64,000 bases of DNA, taken from positions 682,001-746,000 of the forward strand of contig LSRY02000032.1 in NCBI GenBank assembly GCA_001643675.2, read 5' to 3'. The notes beneath the pieces are model-generated. The model was not told where the DNA came from. It worked only from the letters and a program-made list of their open reading frames with translations, and made no database searches. Positions 35,801 to 47,971 of the stretch are shown one piece after another. The stretch's first letter is position 1, and every line of letters starts with the position of its first letter. A program made the position numbers and the translations under genes. The stretch comes from Monocercomonoides exilis (Eukaryota > Preaxostyla > Oxymonadida > Polymastigidae).

Positions 35801-38800
35801 ATTGCCAGCCACAAGAACAGGATCAAAGAAGGACAAGAATTTTGTTGTGCTGCTGCCGCAGAAGGAGATGACAGAGCCGATGAAGCATTTGGTCGAGCTG
35901 TTTGCCAGAAAAGGAGACAGAGTGGTGTTTGTTCTCCCACCAGCCACTACACATCACTCGTTCAGCAAATCAAACGAGAAAGGCAAGCAGGAAAAGAAAC
36001 AGGCAAAGATCGAAATTCTGACACCACAAACAAATGAAGTTGTGAGAAGCTATCTGTCTGGATTGAAGCCGAAAGGAAGATCAACTTCAGCTTCAGCATC
36101 ATCCTCTTCTTCTTCTGTTGTGGAATGCCCAGATCAGTTTCTGTTTCTGCAGAGCCCGTCGGATCCGTCTCGGTTGCCGACGCTGTTTGAGATGATGGGC
36201 ACACACTTCATCGGAGGAAGTGAAAGCGAAGGAGCATTCTCTGTGGTGTATGGCTGGGCACTCGACGGAGTATCGTCTGATTCGAGTGAGTTGAAAGCAC
36301 CCACATCAGCCGTGGCAGCCACCTTCCACACGTTTGTGTCGTCGTGGATTGCACACTTTTCGGGTGTGCCTCGTCTGTTTGTGCTGACAGCGGGTGTGGC
36401 ACCTGTGGACTGCACAGGAAATGCTCTGTCGAGCACAGCTGGATGCAACCACTTGACACGCGTGGCTGATCTACAGAAGGAGAAGACAGAAGACGCGAAG
36501 GATGTATCAAACACACTTTCTGAGGCGCCTCTGTGGGGATATGCAGGGAGCATTGGAGTTGAGTATCCAGACTCACACTGCAGTGTGGTGGATGTGAGTG
36601 CTGCACCTGAGGCATCAGCTGAGGATGTGGCTGCATTGTATGCTGAACTCCACTCAGCTACCGAGCAGAGCGAAGATCGAGTGGCCATCCGCGAAGGCAG
36701 CAGGCTGGTGGCAAGACTCAGAAAAGGAGCAGTGTTTGGGAGCGAGTTGGAGAATGAGGAGAATAACTTTGAGGCAGAAGAGCAGAAACAGCATGGAGCA
36801 AGGAAAGGAGAGAGCAGTGGGGCATATGTGATCACAGGTGGATTTGGTGGGTTTGGGCGAAGAGTGGCAGCGTTTCTGGCGTCGTCTGGTGCGACAGCGA
36901 TTGTTCTGGTGGATGTTGCGATTCCGCCCCCATCATCGCCAGCAGGCACAGCCGTTGCTACTCTGAAGTCGGCCTTCAGCCGGTGTAAATTCGATGCGAT
37001 TGCATGCGACGTGGGAGATGCACAGACGCTGCGGCAGAAGCTGATGGAGGTGCCATCCATTGGCCCCAAGCTGCGCATCCGCGGGGTGATGCACTGTGCA
37101 GGGCTGTTGTCGCAGAAGCTAATTGTGCAGTTCAGCGAGGAAGAAATGGCAAAGGTGATGCGTCCGAAGGTGGAAGGAGGATGGGCGCTGCACGAGATTG
37201 CGTTGGAATCTGCGCGTCTGTCGCCTTCTATGCTGAAGCACTTTGTGGTGTGGTCGTCGATCTCTGCTGTCGTTCCAACACACGGCGAGGCTGCATATGC
37301 ATCAGCCAATGCGTTTCTGGATGCGCTGACACAATACAGACGATCAATTGGACAGCCATCCACGTGTCTGAACTGGGGTGTGATTGGAGATGCAGGAATG
37401 ATCACCACACAGTCATCAGCCACGCTGAATGCGATGAAAGACATCGGACTTGGATCCACACCAATCGACACAGCAGTCAGAATTCTATCACACACACTTC
37501 AGTTCCCTCCAGCGAATGGGCAGCAGCAGGTGTATCGGCTGGACTGGCAGAAGTGGCTGGAGCTTCACCCAGCAACAAGAAGATACGATGAAGTGAAGCC
37601 ACGTCCAATATCATCAGCAGCCAGTCTGCTGGATGCATACGAGCAAGCAGGAGCATCCGATGCATCAGCCTCAGCATCTTCTGCATCTGCTTCGAGTTCA
37701 GCGTCTGCCTCAGGAGCAGCAGGAGGCATTGCACGAAGCTTTGAGGAGATCAAAGAGTGGCTGCTGGATGCAGTGAGCGAGCATCTGGGAATGAAAGCAG
37801 AGGAGATTTCGCCTGAAGAGCCGCTGATGCAGTATGGCCTGGACAGCATGGGAGTGATGTCACTGACACGGGCACTGTCGTCATATCTGGGTGTGACTAT
37901 CTCACCCACACTTTTGTATTCATACAGCACAGTCACACAGATCGCGTCACACTTTGCAGCTTCTGATGAAGAGCTGGCTCAATCATCTGCCTCTGCTTCA
38001 TCATCATCGACATCTGGTTCATCATCATCAATTTTGAAGAAGGAATCATCGCTTGGCAAGTCATCTCCACTCGACTCGTCTCTGGCGATTGTGGGGATGA
38101 GCTGCAGATATCCAGGCTCGTGCCACTCGCTGGCCGAGTTTTGGTCGTTCCTTCAGACGAAGAAGGATGGAGTGATTGCAGTGCGTCCAGACAGATGGGA
38201 CATCGAGACATACTTGGCAAAGGACAACGACACGCAGGCGCCTGGGAAGATGGTGTCTCCTTGTGTTGGGTCATACGACGAGATGGACAAGTTTGATCCA
38301 CACTTCTTTGGGATCTCTCCGAGGGAGGCAGAGCGGATGGACCCACAACAGCGTTTGGTGCTGGAGTGCAGCTGGGAGGCGCTGGAAGATGCAGGAATTG
38401 TGCCAGAGTCGCTGAGCGGGAGCGACACGGGGGTGTTTGTGGGCATCTCGTACTCAGACTACGGGATGATGCAGAACGGGAGCATCAATGATGTGAACCC
38501 GTACTCTTCGACAGGCGGGGCACTATGCATGGCAGCCAACAGGCTGTCGTATCTGCTTGATCTGCGCGGGCCGTCGGTGGCGTGTGACAGCGCGTGCTCG
38601 TCTTCGCTGTCTGCGCTGCATCTGGGCGCAAACTGCATCAAGCAGGACGAGTGCAGCCTGGCCATTGTGAGTGGTGTGAACTCAGTGCTGCTACCACACG
38701 GAGCCATTGCCCTGACGAAGACAAGTGCTCTGTCGCCAGAAGGAAAGTGCAAGACATTCGACTCCTCTGCCGATGGGTTTGTGCGTGCTGAGGGGTGTGG

Positions 38801-41800
38801 TGTGGTGATCCTGAAGCCTTTAGCACAGGCACTGCGCGATGGCGACCGCATCTATTCGACGATCCTGGCATCGCTGCTGAACCAGGACGGAAGAAGCAAT
38901 GGACTCACTGCACCGAACGGACTTGCACAGCAGGCGCTGCTGAAGGGTGTGTATGCGAAGGCAGGAATCGATCCGTCGGAGGTGTCGTTCATCGAGACAC
39001 ACGGAACAGGTACGAAGCTTGGCGATCCAGTGGAGGTGCAGTCGCTGTGTGCTGTGTTGTGCCAGAAGGGCAGAGACGCAGAGACAGCTCCACTGCATTT
39101 GGGATCAGTGAAGTCAAGGATTGGGCATTCAGAGTCAGCTGCTGGTGTGGCGTCGCTGATCAAAACGAGTCTGACGTTGTGGAAGAGGAAGCTGACACCG
39201 AATCTGCATGTGAAGGAGCCGAACGAGATGATTGCGTGGAAGGAGTATCCATGTCTGCATGTTCCGGTGGAGTGCAGCACACTCTATTCGCAGGAGTATC
39301 TGAAGCAGTTGAAGAAACAGCATCTCCCTCTTCCGCAATACGATGTGCCTGAATCGAGTGAGAAGAGCGACGAGGAAGAGGAAAGTGCAGCAGGAGAAGA
39401 CAAAGGCACTTTGTATGCAGGATTGTCTTCATTTGGATTTGGTGGGACGAATGCACACATTGTGGTGCAGAGCCCACTTTCGTCGTGGGAGCCAAAAAGA
39501 CACAGTGGGAAGCAGTCGAAACGGACACACTTTATGCTTCCTCTGTCAGCACGCTCAGACAGCGCATTGCAGAACCTGGCAGGGAAGTATCGCGACTACA
39601 TCTTGTCATCAGCATCTTTGAGGAAGATGAAGAAGAGCCAGGCGAAGGAAGAAGGAGAAAAGCGGATTGAATTCTTTGATGCACCTGCTGATCTCCAGGC
39701 TGCTGATTTGTGCTACACAGCTGCCTTCAGAAGACAGCATCTGTCGCATCGTGGATGCTTCTGTGCATCATCACTCGAAGAGCTGGCAGAAGAGCTCGAC
39801 CGCTTTGCACGACAGGCGCCTGCACCAGAAAGAGCGAAGGGAGAACCAGCAAAGACAGCCACTGTGACGGGAACGCTTCCTGTTTCAACAGTTCAGAGAC
39901 GTGTGGGATTTGTCTTCACTGGACAGGGATCTCATTGGCTTTCGATGGGAAAGAGATTGATTGAGAGCGAGCCTGTGGTGAAGAGGACAATTGCACAGAT
40001 AGATGCACTGGCACAACGTGTGTTTGCTTCATTGAAGGCAGAAGATCCAAAGAGGAAAGTATTTGAGTTCTCCATCATGGAGGAGCTGATGAATGAAGAT
40101 GAGAAGGAATCACACATGAAATCTACAGCAGTGTCGCAGCCATGCATATTTGCAGTGGAGGTAGCACTGGCAGAGCTGGTGAAGTCGTGGGGTGTGGAGG
40201 CGTCGGCGGTGGTGGGGCATTCGATTGGGGAGATTGCAGCGAGTGTGGTGTGTGGAGCGATGAGCATGGAGGAGGCAGTGCGTCTGGTGGTGATCCGTGG
40301 GGAGTGCATGAGCCGAGCGAAGGAAGGCGGGGCGATGGCGGCAGTGGAGATGTCAGTGGAGGAGGTGATGAAAGTGCTGGAGAAGTGTGGGGTGAAAGAG
40401 AGCTCGGTGACGATTGGGGCGTGGAACAGCCCAACATCGGTGACGCTGTCAGGAGAGACAGGAGCGATGGACAAAGTGCTTGGGGAGCTGGAGAAGACAG
40501 GAGTGTTCTGCCGGAAACTGGATGTGTCGTCAGCGTTCCACACGTGGTACATGGACTCGGCGCGGGAAGAGCTGGAGAAGCGACTGGGGGTTGTGAAGAA
40601 CACACATGGGAAGATTGCGTTTGTGTCGACAGTGAGTGGGGAAGAGATTGATGGAGAAGAGCTGACTGGAGAGTATTGGGGAAAACAAATCAGATCTCAA
40701 GTCAAATTCTCCAAGGCAATTGAGTATATGATCAAGTCACCACTTCACATCAACACATTCATCGAGCTTGGCCCACACACATCGCTGCTGGGCTATATTA
40801 AGCGTGTTGCTGCTGTGGCTTCATCAGCACCATCATCGATTCAGCTTGTGGGATCATTGCGCAAAGGAGAGAATGAAAGTCTGTCGATGCTGTCAGCATT
40901 GGGACATTTGTTCTGTGGAGGAATGAAGCCGAAGTGGAGCCAGGTGGGTGGATACGATGGAGTGTTTGTCCGAGCACCAACATATGCATGGGATCACGCG
41001 AGCTATTGGCTGAACGACTCGATCATCAGCCACTCAATCAGTGCGAGGATGTCACCAATCACAGGAAAGATGGTCAGCGGACGATCGAATTCAGCAGAGC
41101 TGGCCAAGATGCAGGGAATGGACTCACTCTCCATTCTGAACGGAACACCCACAACGCATCCACTTCTCCGCTTCCACACAGAATATGCAGGAGGCATCCA
41201 CATCTGGGAGACTCCGCTGAAGAAGGACGAGTCTGCTCGTCGCTTCATCTACGACCATTATGTGATTGGGGCAGTGCTTGTGCCTGGTGTGACATACATC
41301 GAGATGGGTCTTGGACTGTCAGCACTTCTCAATGGAGACGGACCGCACACAATCACAGACATCCGATTCGACAAGCCGCAGTTTTTGAACGTGGAAGATC
41401 CACGACACTACCAAATCCATCTGGTTCCAGTGCCAACCACATCAAGCGAGGCTGTTGGAACAATCGACATCTATTCACGTGCACCAGTTGCAGAAGACGA
41501 TGCCAAATCTTCTTCTGCCTCTGCTTCGGCATCATCATCATCAGAGAAATCAGGTGCCAGTGGTGAAGACAGCTCGAAGGTGCAGTGGACACATCACGCA
41601 TCGATGACAACACACTTTTTGAGAGAAGACGGTTGGTATTCTGCTCCCAAACAGGCCCAGCTGCAGAAGAAAGTTGATCTGAAGAAGCTGAAAGAGCGAT
41701 GCCCGAACGAGCTGACAAGAGCAGAGTATTACGACGAGCTGTTTGAGAGAGGACTGCAGCTGCGAGATCGGTTCAAGGGGGTGACGAATGTGTATTTGTC

Positions 41801-44800
41801 AGACACAGAATGCTTGGCAAGGATTCAGCTGGCAGAAGGAAACGACCGAAGAGGAATGCATCTGCACCCGACGATGCTGGACTCTTCGCTGCAGTGTGCA
41901 GGAGCAATGCTTCTGTTCCACCGGACGTTGACCGACAAGCGGGGCATCTACTTGCCAGTCTCGCTGGACAAACTGCATTCGTGGCGCCAGTGGCCAGATG
42001 TGGTGTTTGCGTGGGTGCGTCTGCTGTCCTTCCAAGAGAACTCGCTGCTGGTGGACATCACAGTGTATGACGAAGAGGGGCTGGAGGTGGCTGACATCCA
42101 CCACTTCCGCTGCAGATACGTGGAGGACACACGAAATGTGGAGGACGACATGTATAACGTGATCTGGACAGAAAGCTTGCTGAAGGCAGAGGACGAGATT
42201 AAGCACAAGGAAGCAGAGGATGAAGACGGAAATGCCGAAGAAAGAGAGAAAGGAGATGATGGTGAGATAGAGAAGATTGTGCCAGAGGGAGAGAAGAAAG
42301 CGAAGGAAAGCTATGTTGTGCTGCTGTGCGGCGACGAAGAGACTCCACAGAACAAAAGAGTGAATCGACTGGCAAAAGCGCTGACAGAAAGCGGATTCGC
42401 TGTGTATAGAATATATTTCAGTGAAAATGGAGCCGGATTTGATGGAAAGAAGAAGATCGCTCGGGTGAGGATGGTGGAGAAAGAAGACTACGAAAAAGCG
42501 CTGACACAAATTGCAGAGGCTGCTTCGAAATCTGGACGAAATGTTTGTGCAGCCATCATTCATGGAGCATTGCTGAATGATGAGACACTTCTTGCAGCTG
42601 AAGGCGCAACAGAAGCTACACTTCACAAAGTTCAATATGATGGATGCTTGTCTGCGCTTCAGATTGTGCAGTCCATAATGACTCAAACTGCTCCTCCTCG
42701 TCTGTTTATTCTGACAGCAGGAGCACATGATATCAAGTGCAGAAACAATGAAGCAGCAGCACTTGTTCAACCAGGTGCGTTCTCTATGTGGGGCTTTGGA
42801 GGAGTTGTGCAGAGCGAATGCCCGACACTGCGTGCAACGTTGATTGACTTCACCAACACCGGAAAGGACGAACTGGACGAAGAAGAAGCTAAAACATTTG
42901 CACAGCTGGTGACAGTTGGCTCGCTTCAACAGAATGTGATTGCATCGATTGCAGCAGCAGACAGTGAAGCGTTGAGAGAGGAAGAAAGTTCATCAGCATC
43001 GAATGAAAAGAAAGAAACAGCCAACAACGGAACAGCATCATCACCTGCAATGCTTGCACTCGAACAGAATGTTGCTCTCTCGCACAATCGTGTCTTTGTG
43101 GATCGAATTGCAAAGGCACAACGTCCAGTTATTCCAATTTCAACAGAAATGGCTGGATTCGATTCACCGCTAGCATGGAGACTGGAGATTGGCAAGCCAG
43201 GCAATCTGCAGACTCTCCGTGCTGTGGAGATTCCTCCAATTTCAGCAGATAAATGCGATCCAGTTACACACAGACGAAACCCAGAAGCTGAAGAGCTGGA
43301 GCTAAAGGTGTATGCAGTTGGAGTGAACTTCCGAGATGTTCTGAAGTCGATGGGGCTGTATCCAGCAGAATTTGACGAGACACTTTATTTGGGAGCTGAA
43401 TGCTCAGGTATTGTGACAAAGGTTGGAAAGGATGTGAAGAGCGTGAAAGTGGGTGATCGTGTTGTTGTTTGTGCATCTTCGTGCTTTGCGTCATATGTCA
43501 TTGCGAAGGAGGCCTACACAGCTGTAATTCCAGAGAACATCTCGTTTGAAGAGGCTGCATCGCTTCTGGGTCCGTTTTTGACCGCACATTACGGACTGGT
43601 GACTGAAGCTCGCATCAAAAAGGGAGAAAAAGTGCTGGTGCATCTGGGATCTGGTGGTGTTGGTATGGCAGCGATCATCATCTGCAACTACTTTGGATGC
43701 GAGGTGTTTACCACAGCTGGGTCGCCAAAGAAACAAGAAGTTGTGACGAAACCTCCATTCAACGTGAAGCCTGAAAACGTGTTCAGCTCTCGAACACTGG
43801 CATTTGTGGATGGAATTCGTGAGAGGACAAACGGAAGAGGAGTGGATGTGGTGTTGAACTCACTGACTGGTGAAGGGCTGGAAGAAGGCTTCAGATTGTT
43901 GGCACCACGCGGACGATTTGTGGAGATTGGCAAAAGAGACATTTACGATAATTCAAGAATCGGAATGCAACCATTTGCTGAGAACTGCACATTTATTGGA
44001 GTTGCAATGGACGATTTATTTGGAGATGACGAGGAGGTTGGATCAGCTGTCATGAAAGAAGCAATGGAACTGTTTGCAACAAAAGCTTACACTCCAATTC
44101 CATACATTGCATATCCAATAAGCGATGTGACGTCCGCTTTCTTGCTGATGGCTGGAGCAAAGCACATTGGAAAGATTGTGTTGACGTTGCATGATGCTCC
44201 TGCTATTCCTGTGGAAATGCGTCCAATTCGCTCTCTGACTGCGAAGGAGGATGTGGATGACGGTGCATTCGTTGTGACAGGAGGATTGGGTGGCCTTGGC
44301 CAAGCTCTTCTTCGATGGCTGGCTCAGCGAGGAGCCACACAGCTGGCTGTTCTGGAGATGCGAAGTGAAGAAGAGATGAGAGAAAGAGACAAGACAAACA
44401 CGATTGGTCGGTGCTTGGACTCTCTTCGTCACCACGGATGCCGAGTGGAGGTGTTTGTGACAGATGTGTCAGACAAAGCGAAGTGCAAGGCAGCAGTTGA
44501 TGCTGCACGAAAATCATTTGGAAAGATTGTTGGAGTGTTCCATCTGGCTGGCATCATCGACGACTGCCTCATCGACCAGCTGGATGCCAAGCGATTCCTG
44601 CGTGTGTGTGCCCCTAAGATTTCAGGAGGATGGAATCTGCACGAAGCAACACTCCCCGACAAGCAGACACTGCGATACTTTGTGCTGTTTTCTTCGGTTG
44701 CAGCTATTCTTGGACAGCCAGGACAGACAAATTATGCTGCCGCAAACTCATTCTTGAACGGTCTTGCACAATATCGAAGATCTGCTGGTCTGCCTGTGAC

Positions 44801-46373
44801 ATGTCTGAATTGGGGTCCGTTGAGTGGAGCTGGAATGATGGCGCGAAATGAGGAGCTGACAAAAGCAACAGAAGCACAAGGCATCCACATGATCACAATC
44901 AAACAGATGCTGACTGCAATGCACATCATCATTGACAGAGATCTGAAGCTGCACAAAGAACCAGCAAAGAAAGAGAAAGGAGAGAAGAGTGAAGAGACAG
45001 CAGAAAGGAATTGCTCAGAGTGGTCGACTGGAGTGCTGCAGGTTGACTGGGAAAGGTGGTTCAGCCGCAACCCATTTGCTGCGAGATCACCTCGTTTCTC
45101 GTATCTTTCATCGAAGTCTGCGCAGGCAAGCCATTCAGCCGCGCTGAAGCTGAGGAAAGCGGTGCTGAGTGAGCAGAACGAAGAGAAGCAAATAGCAATG
45201 CTGGGAGAGGTGCTGACACGACTGGTGAGCGGAGTGACTGGACTGGCTGAATCAGCAATTCCGGCAGAGCGACCTTTGAACGAAATGGGCTTGGATTCGA
45301 TGGTTGCAGTTGAATTGAGAGCACGGATGGACCAGGAGATCGGATATTCAGTTCCAATTGTGACATTCGTGCAGGGTGCATCTGTGAAGGCTGTGTGCGA
45401 AAACATTCTGGAGCAGATGAAAGGCTCTTCACAGTCTTCATCTTCCTCTGCCTCCGCTTCATCATCTGCTTCATCATCTTCTGCTTCGAGCAGCACAGGT
45501 TCCAAGAGCGAAGCGATGGTGGAGCTGACGAAGGGATCAGGAGCAGTCTATGCTATTGTGTGCCAAGCAGGTGGAGTGGCATCTTCAATGAACGGACTTG
45601 CAAATCATATGACACAAATGCTGAAGAGAGGCGTAGTGGCATTTGAAGATCCATCACTTTATGGAACGGCAGCTCCATTCAAGTCAGTGAAGGAAATGGC
45701 CACGCAATACATCGCACTGCTGAAGGAGAAGCAACCGAAAGGCCCATATTCATTGTGCGGATTCTCATTTGGTGGCTTTGTGGCACAAGAAATGGCACAT
45801 CAGCTGATCGAGAAAGGCGAAGAGGTGGCAACACTGTCGCTGGTGGATCCTCCATCACCATCTCTGTGTGGTGCAAAGACAACGAGAGGAAGATCAGAGA
45901 CATGTGCCGTGCTGTTGATGGCAGCTGGAGTGAAGGGAACAGCAAAGGTGAACGACAGCGTGGCAAAGCGAGTGATGAAGCGGTTGAGCGAAGTGAAGGA
46001 GGACAGCAGCGAGGCAAGATGGAGCGTGTGTGTGGAAGAGCTGAAGAAGATTGGAGTGATCACAAGGCCAGGAGAGGAAACAGTGCTGAAGAAGACTTGG
46101 ACAGTTATTGCCAACGAGATTGAACTGCTTCCATCACATCACCCAGGTATCATTGCTGGAAGCAGCGGATCAACAACTAAGTGCGTATTGTACCAGCCGC
46201 AGCAGAACAAGAAGTTTGTGAAGGATTTGTTGCTTCTGGACGAGGCAGAGAGCGAGTGGCGCAAGGTTATTCCATCTCTTCAGGCTGTGCCTATTCCTGG
46301 AGATCATTGGACAATCATCGGTGCAGAACTCATGGATGAGACAGCTGATCGGCTGGCTAAGGCTGAACAATGA
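29860..46373 (+). CDS. Giant bimodular type I polyketide synthase with FAAL loading module and thioesterase
   Basis: Exons 29860-29904, 30087-30336 and 30424-46373 (introns 29905-30086 and 30337-30423) give 5414 residues. The tiny first exon is inferred from phase and is the least sure part. Domain order, with approximate residues: FAAL 16-664 (YTSGSTGVPKG; PLYHDMGLIG); ACP 759-832 (Ser795); KS 896-1337 (Cys1084, EAHGTGT, NIGHSE); AT 1482-1791 (Ser1578); structural KR half 1870-2228; KR 2229-2431; ACP 2536-2612 (Ser2573); KS 2650-3117 (Cys2823); AT 3258-3567 (Ser3365); DH 3674-4007 (His3710, Asp3918); structural KR half 4007-4337; ER 4354-4689 (HLGSGGVGMA); KR 4710-4911; ACP 5022-5098 (Ser5057); TE 5136-5412 (GFSFG, Ser5213; late GDHW). 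Ser/Ala-rich linkers flank the ACPs. Expected role: fatty acid activated as acyl-AMP, extended twice with malonyl units, released by TE. The product is inferred, not shown. Confidence 0.93.
30087..32625 (+). other. PKS loading module: FAAL + ACP
   Basis: Fatty acyl-AMP ligase with the adenylation core SGSTG and the FAAL-typical segments CYPPDPSRLKRT, LPLYHDMGLIGHVFGSMWSG and GGPNFGYELV. A Ser-rich linker and a carrier domain (FGIDSKEG) follow. FAALs pass acyl-adenylates straight to a carrier protein rather than to CoA, so this is the loading step. Confidence 0.9.
32814..37965 (+). other. PKS module 1: KS-AT-KR-ACP
   Basis: KS with DTACSSS, AT with GHSIGE and SAFH (malonyl-type), then a structural and a catalytic KR half (TGGFGGFG; SSISA; YASAN), and ACP (YGLDSM). 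No HxxxGxxxxP dehydratase motif occurs between AT and KR, so this module should leave a beta-hydroxyl. Confidence 0.88.
34761..35349 (+). repeat. Near-identical AT repeat, copy 1
   Basis: 589-bp block, same as 40122-40710 apart from one visible difference (A at 34775, G at 40136). It codes the AT core from STAVSQPCIF to IRSQVKF; the two translations are identical. Confidence 0.95.
38078..45420 (+). other. PKS module 2: KS-AT-DH-ER-KR-ACP (fully reducing)
   Basis: KS with DSACSSS, AT with GHSIGE, DH with HYVIGAVLVPG and LDSSLQ, ER with a Gly-rich NADPH loop, KR with TGGLGGLG and YAAAN, and ACP with MGLDSM. All reductive activities look intact, so this module should add a saturated two-carbon unit. 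Confidence 0.88.
40122..40710 (+). repeat. Near-identical AT repeat, copy 2
   Basis: Second copy of 34761-35349, 5361 bp downstream in direct orientation. Identity ends abruptly on both sides, while the rest of the two modules has diverged. Confidence 0.95.
45535..46365 (+). other. PKS terminal thioesterase domain
   Basis: Alpha/beta-hydrolase fold with GFSFG around Ser5213 and a late GDHW carrying the probable catalytic His. Type I TE domains release the finished chain as free acid or lactone. Confidence 0.85.
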
Positions 46374-46775
46374 GGGAGAACAGAGGGGACAACGATTGCC
46401 AAGGTTCCAGAACGATTCGTTGGATTACAGAAAGCACACTCTATTCAATTATAAATTTTTTGTTCTGTATGTTTTGAAATTTCTGTTTGTATTTATTTTT
46501 TTAGACAGTTTTTGTCATGAATGAATTTGTGCAGAGGAGCTACAGCTGCTTCAAACGAAAAAACAACACATCACTTCCTTCAAATTCTTGACAATTTCTG
46601 ATCTATTCCTAACACTCACACACGTCTTTTGCATCTCATATTTATCTCATGAATAGCCATTATATTCTCTTCACCTTCTTTTGTTTTGAAGTGTTGAAAT
46701 GATGAAATGAATACAAATCATTAAAACAACGATTTTAAAAAATAAACACTAAAAGAACTACAAAATAAAGGAAAA
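46374..46775. other. Convergent intergenic stretch
   Basis: Between two gene ends; should hold both 3' untranslated regions. Nothing else recognised. Confidence 0.6.
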
Positions 46776-47712
46776 TCAATATATTTCACCTCCAAGTTCT
46801 TTAATTTCTTCATCTAACTTTTGAATTTTTATTAATATTTTACTTAATTCATCGTTTTTTCGTTTTTCTTTCCATAGTGTGAAATCTAAATATTCTCCTC
46901 TCGTACGTATGAGATTCGAAATACGTTTTGTTTCTTCAAGCAATTCGTTATTCTTCGTTTCAAGTTGCTTTATGGATTTTTGAAGTGGATTAAGATCATC
47001 ATTTGGCTCATCTTGAAAAATCAAACATTGGCTAACACTTTCAGATACTACTGGAGGATTATCAATTTTTTTGGTCGGTAAATAATCGTGCAAATCATCT
47101 GGTTGATCACTTTTCGACGTTTGGCTGTCTGGGCTTGGCAACTGCTCTTTCTTATCATCTTTTTTTAATAATGCCAAATCAACCTCTTTTATTTCCAGTC
47201 GCATGGACAAATGTGAATACTGATTGTTTAACTTTGAAAGACGCTCTTCTGCTTCGCGGATTTTAACTTCAATTCTATTTAACTCTTTCTTTCTTGTTTT
47301 CAATGTTCTTCCTATTTCTCCATGACTTTCAACTACACTTTCATAAGCATCGATTAAAGCATCCATAAATGCTTCCTTTAGAACAAAATTAAAAAAATAA
47401 TGTGTAATTTACAGATTCATACTGCAGATTCAAATGATGATTCCTTAATATCAGCTTTTGAGGAAGACTTAGTCTGTGAATCGTTAGATTTTGAGCTAAT
47501 ATCACTAGGTATAAGGGATTCAATCTTTTGCTAAAAACGCACATCATTTATTTTTTTAAAAATGTAGATTAATATATTTTTTTATAATTTTCATTTCAAA
47601 CTTGATTCTGCTGTAGTGATGGAAGGTGTTGAGGTTTTATAGGTTCTGGGCCAATTTCTTTTTGTCGAATCTCAAAGGTTTGCGATTTAGAAAAGTCTTG
47701 TATCTCGCACAT
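46776..47712 (-). CDS. Coiled-coil protein, unidentified
   Basis: Exons 47712-47602, 47530-47423 and 47375-46776, with introns 47531-47601 and 47376-47422, give 272 residues in consistent phase. The first 75 residues are polar and Ser-rich. Then two long heptad-like helices (EAFMDALIDAYESVVESHGE through the run VDLALLKK, and NPLQKSIKQLETKNNELLEE to the end) are separated by an acidic, Pro-containing linker. No signal peptide or membrane segment. The first helix faintly recalls TACC-type coiled coils, which bind spindle and microtubule proteins, but similarity between coiled coils is weak evidence, so no function is assigned. Confidence 0.75.
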
Positions 47713-47971
47713 TAAGGATTGAAAAAATTATTTCGAAAAATGTGATCTAAGAAATAAAAAATTTTTTATTTATTAAATACTTAATGTTTCACAAAAAAGA
47801 ACAAAACAAATTGAATAATAATTTACACCTTTCACAAATGGCTATAATTTCCGAATTTTTCCCATTTAAAAAGGGAAAAAATGAAATATAAATTATAAAT
47901 AATTAATTTGCAACTTCAAGAGGAATTCGATAGTCACCAAATTTTAAAACTCTACTCAAATTGAATCTTGT

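Noticed and set aside
35740-36810. A dehydratase domain in PKS module 1
   Set aside because: The region lacks HxxxGxxxxP and the DxxxQ motif. It reads as the structural half of the ketoreductase.
34762-40651. Long open frames on other frames and on the opposite strand within both AT blocks, with identical translations
   Set aside because: They exist only because the two AT blocks are near-identical DNA with GC-rich codon use. They overlap essential PKS coding sequence and show no protein features of their own.
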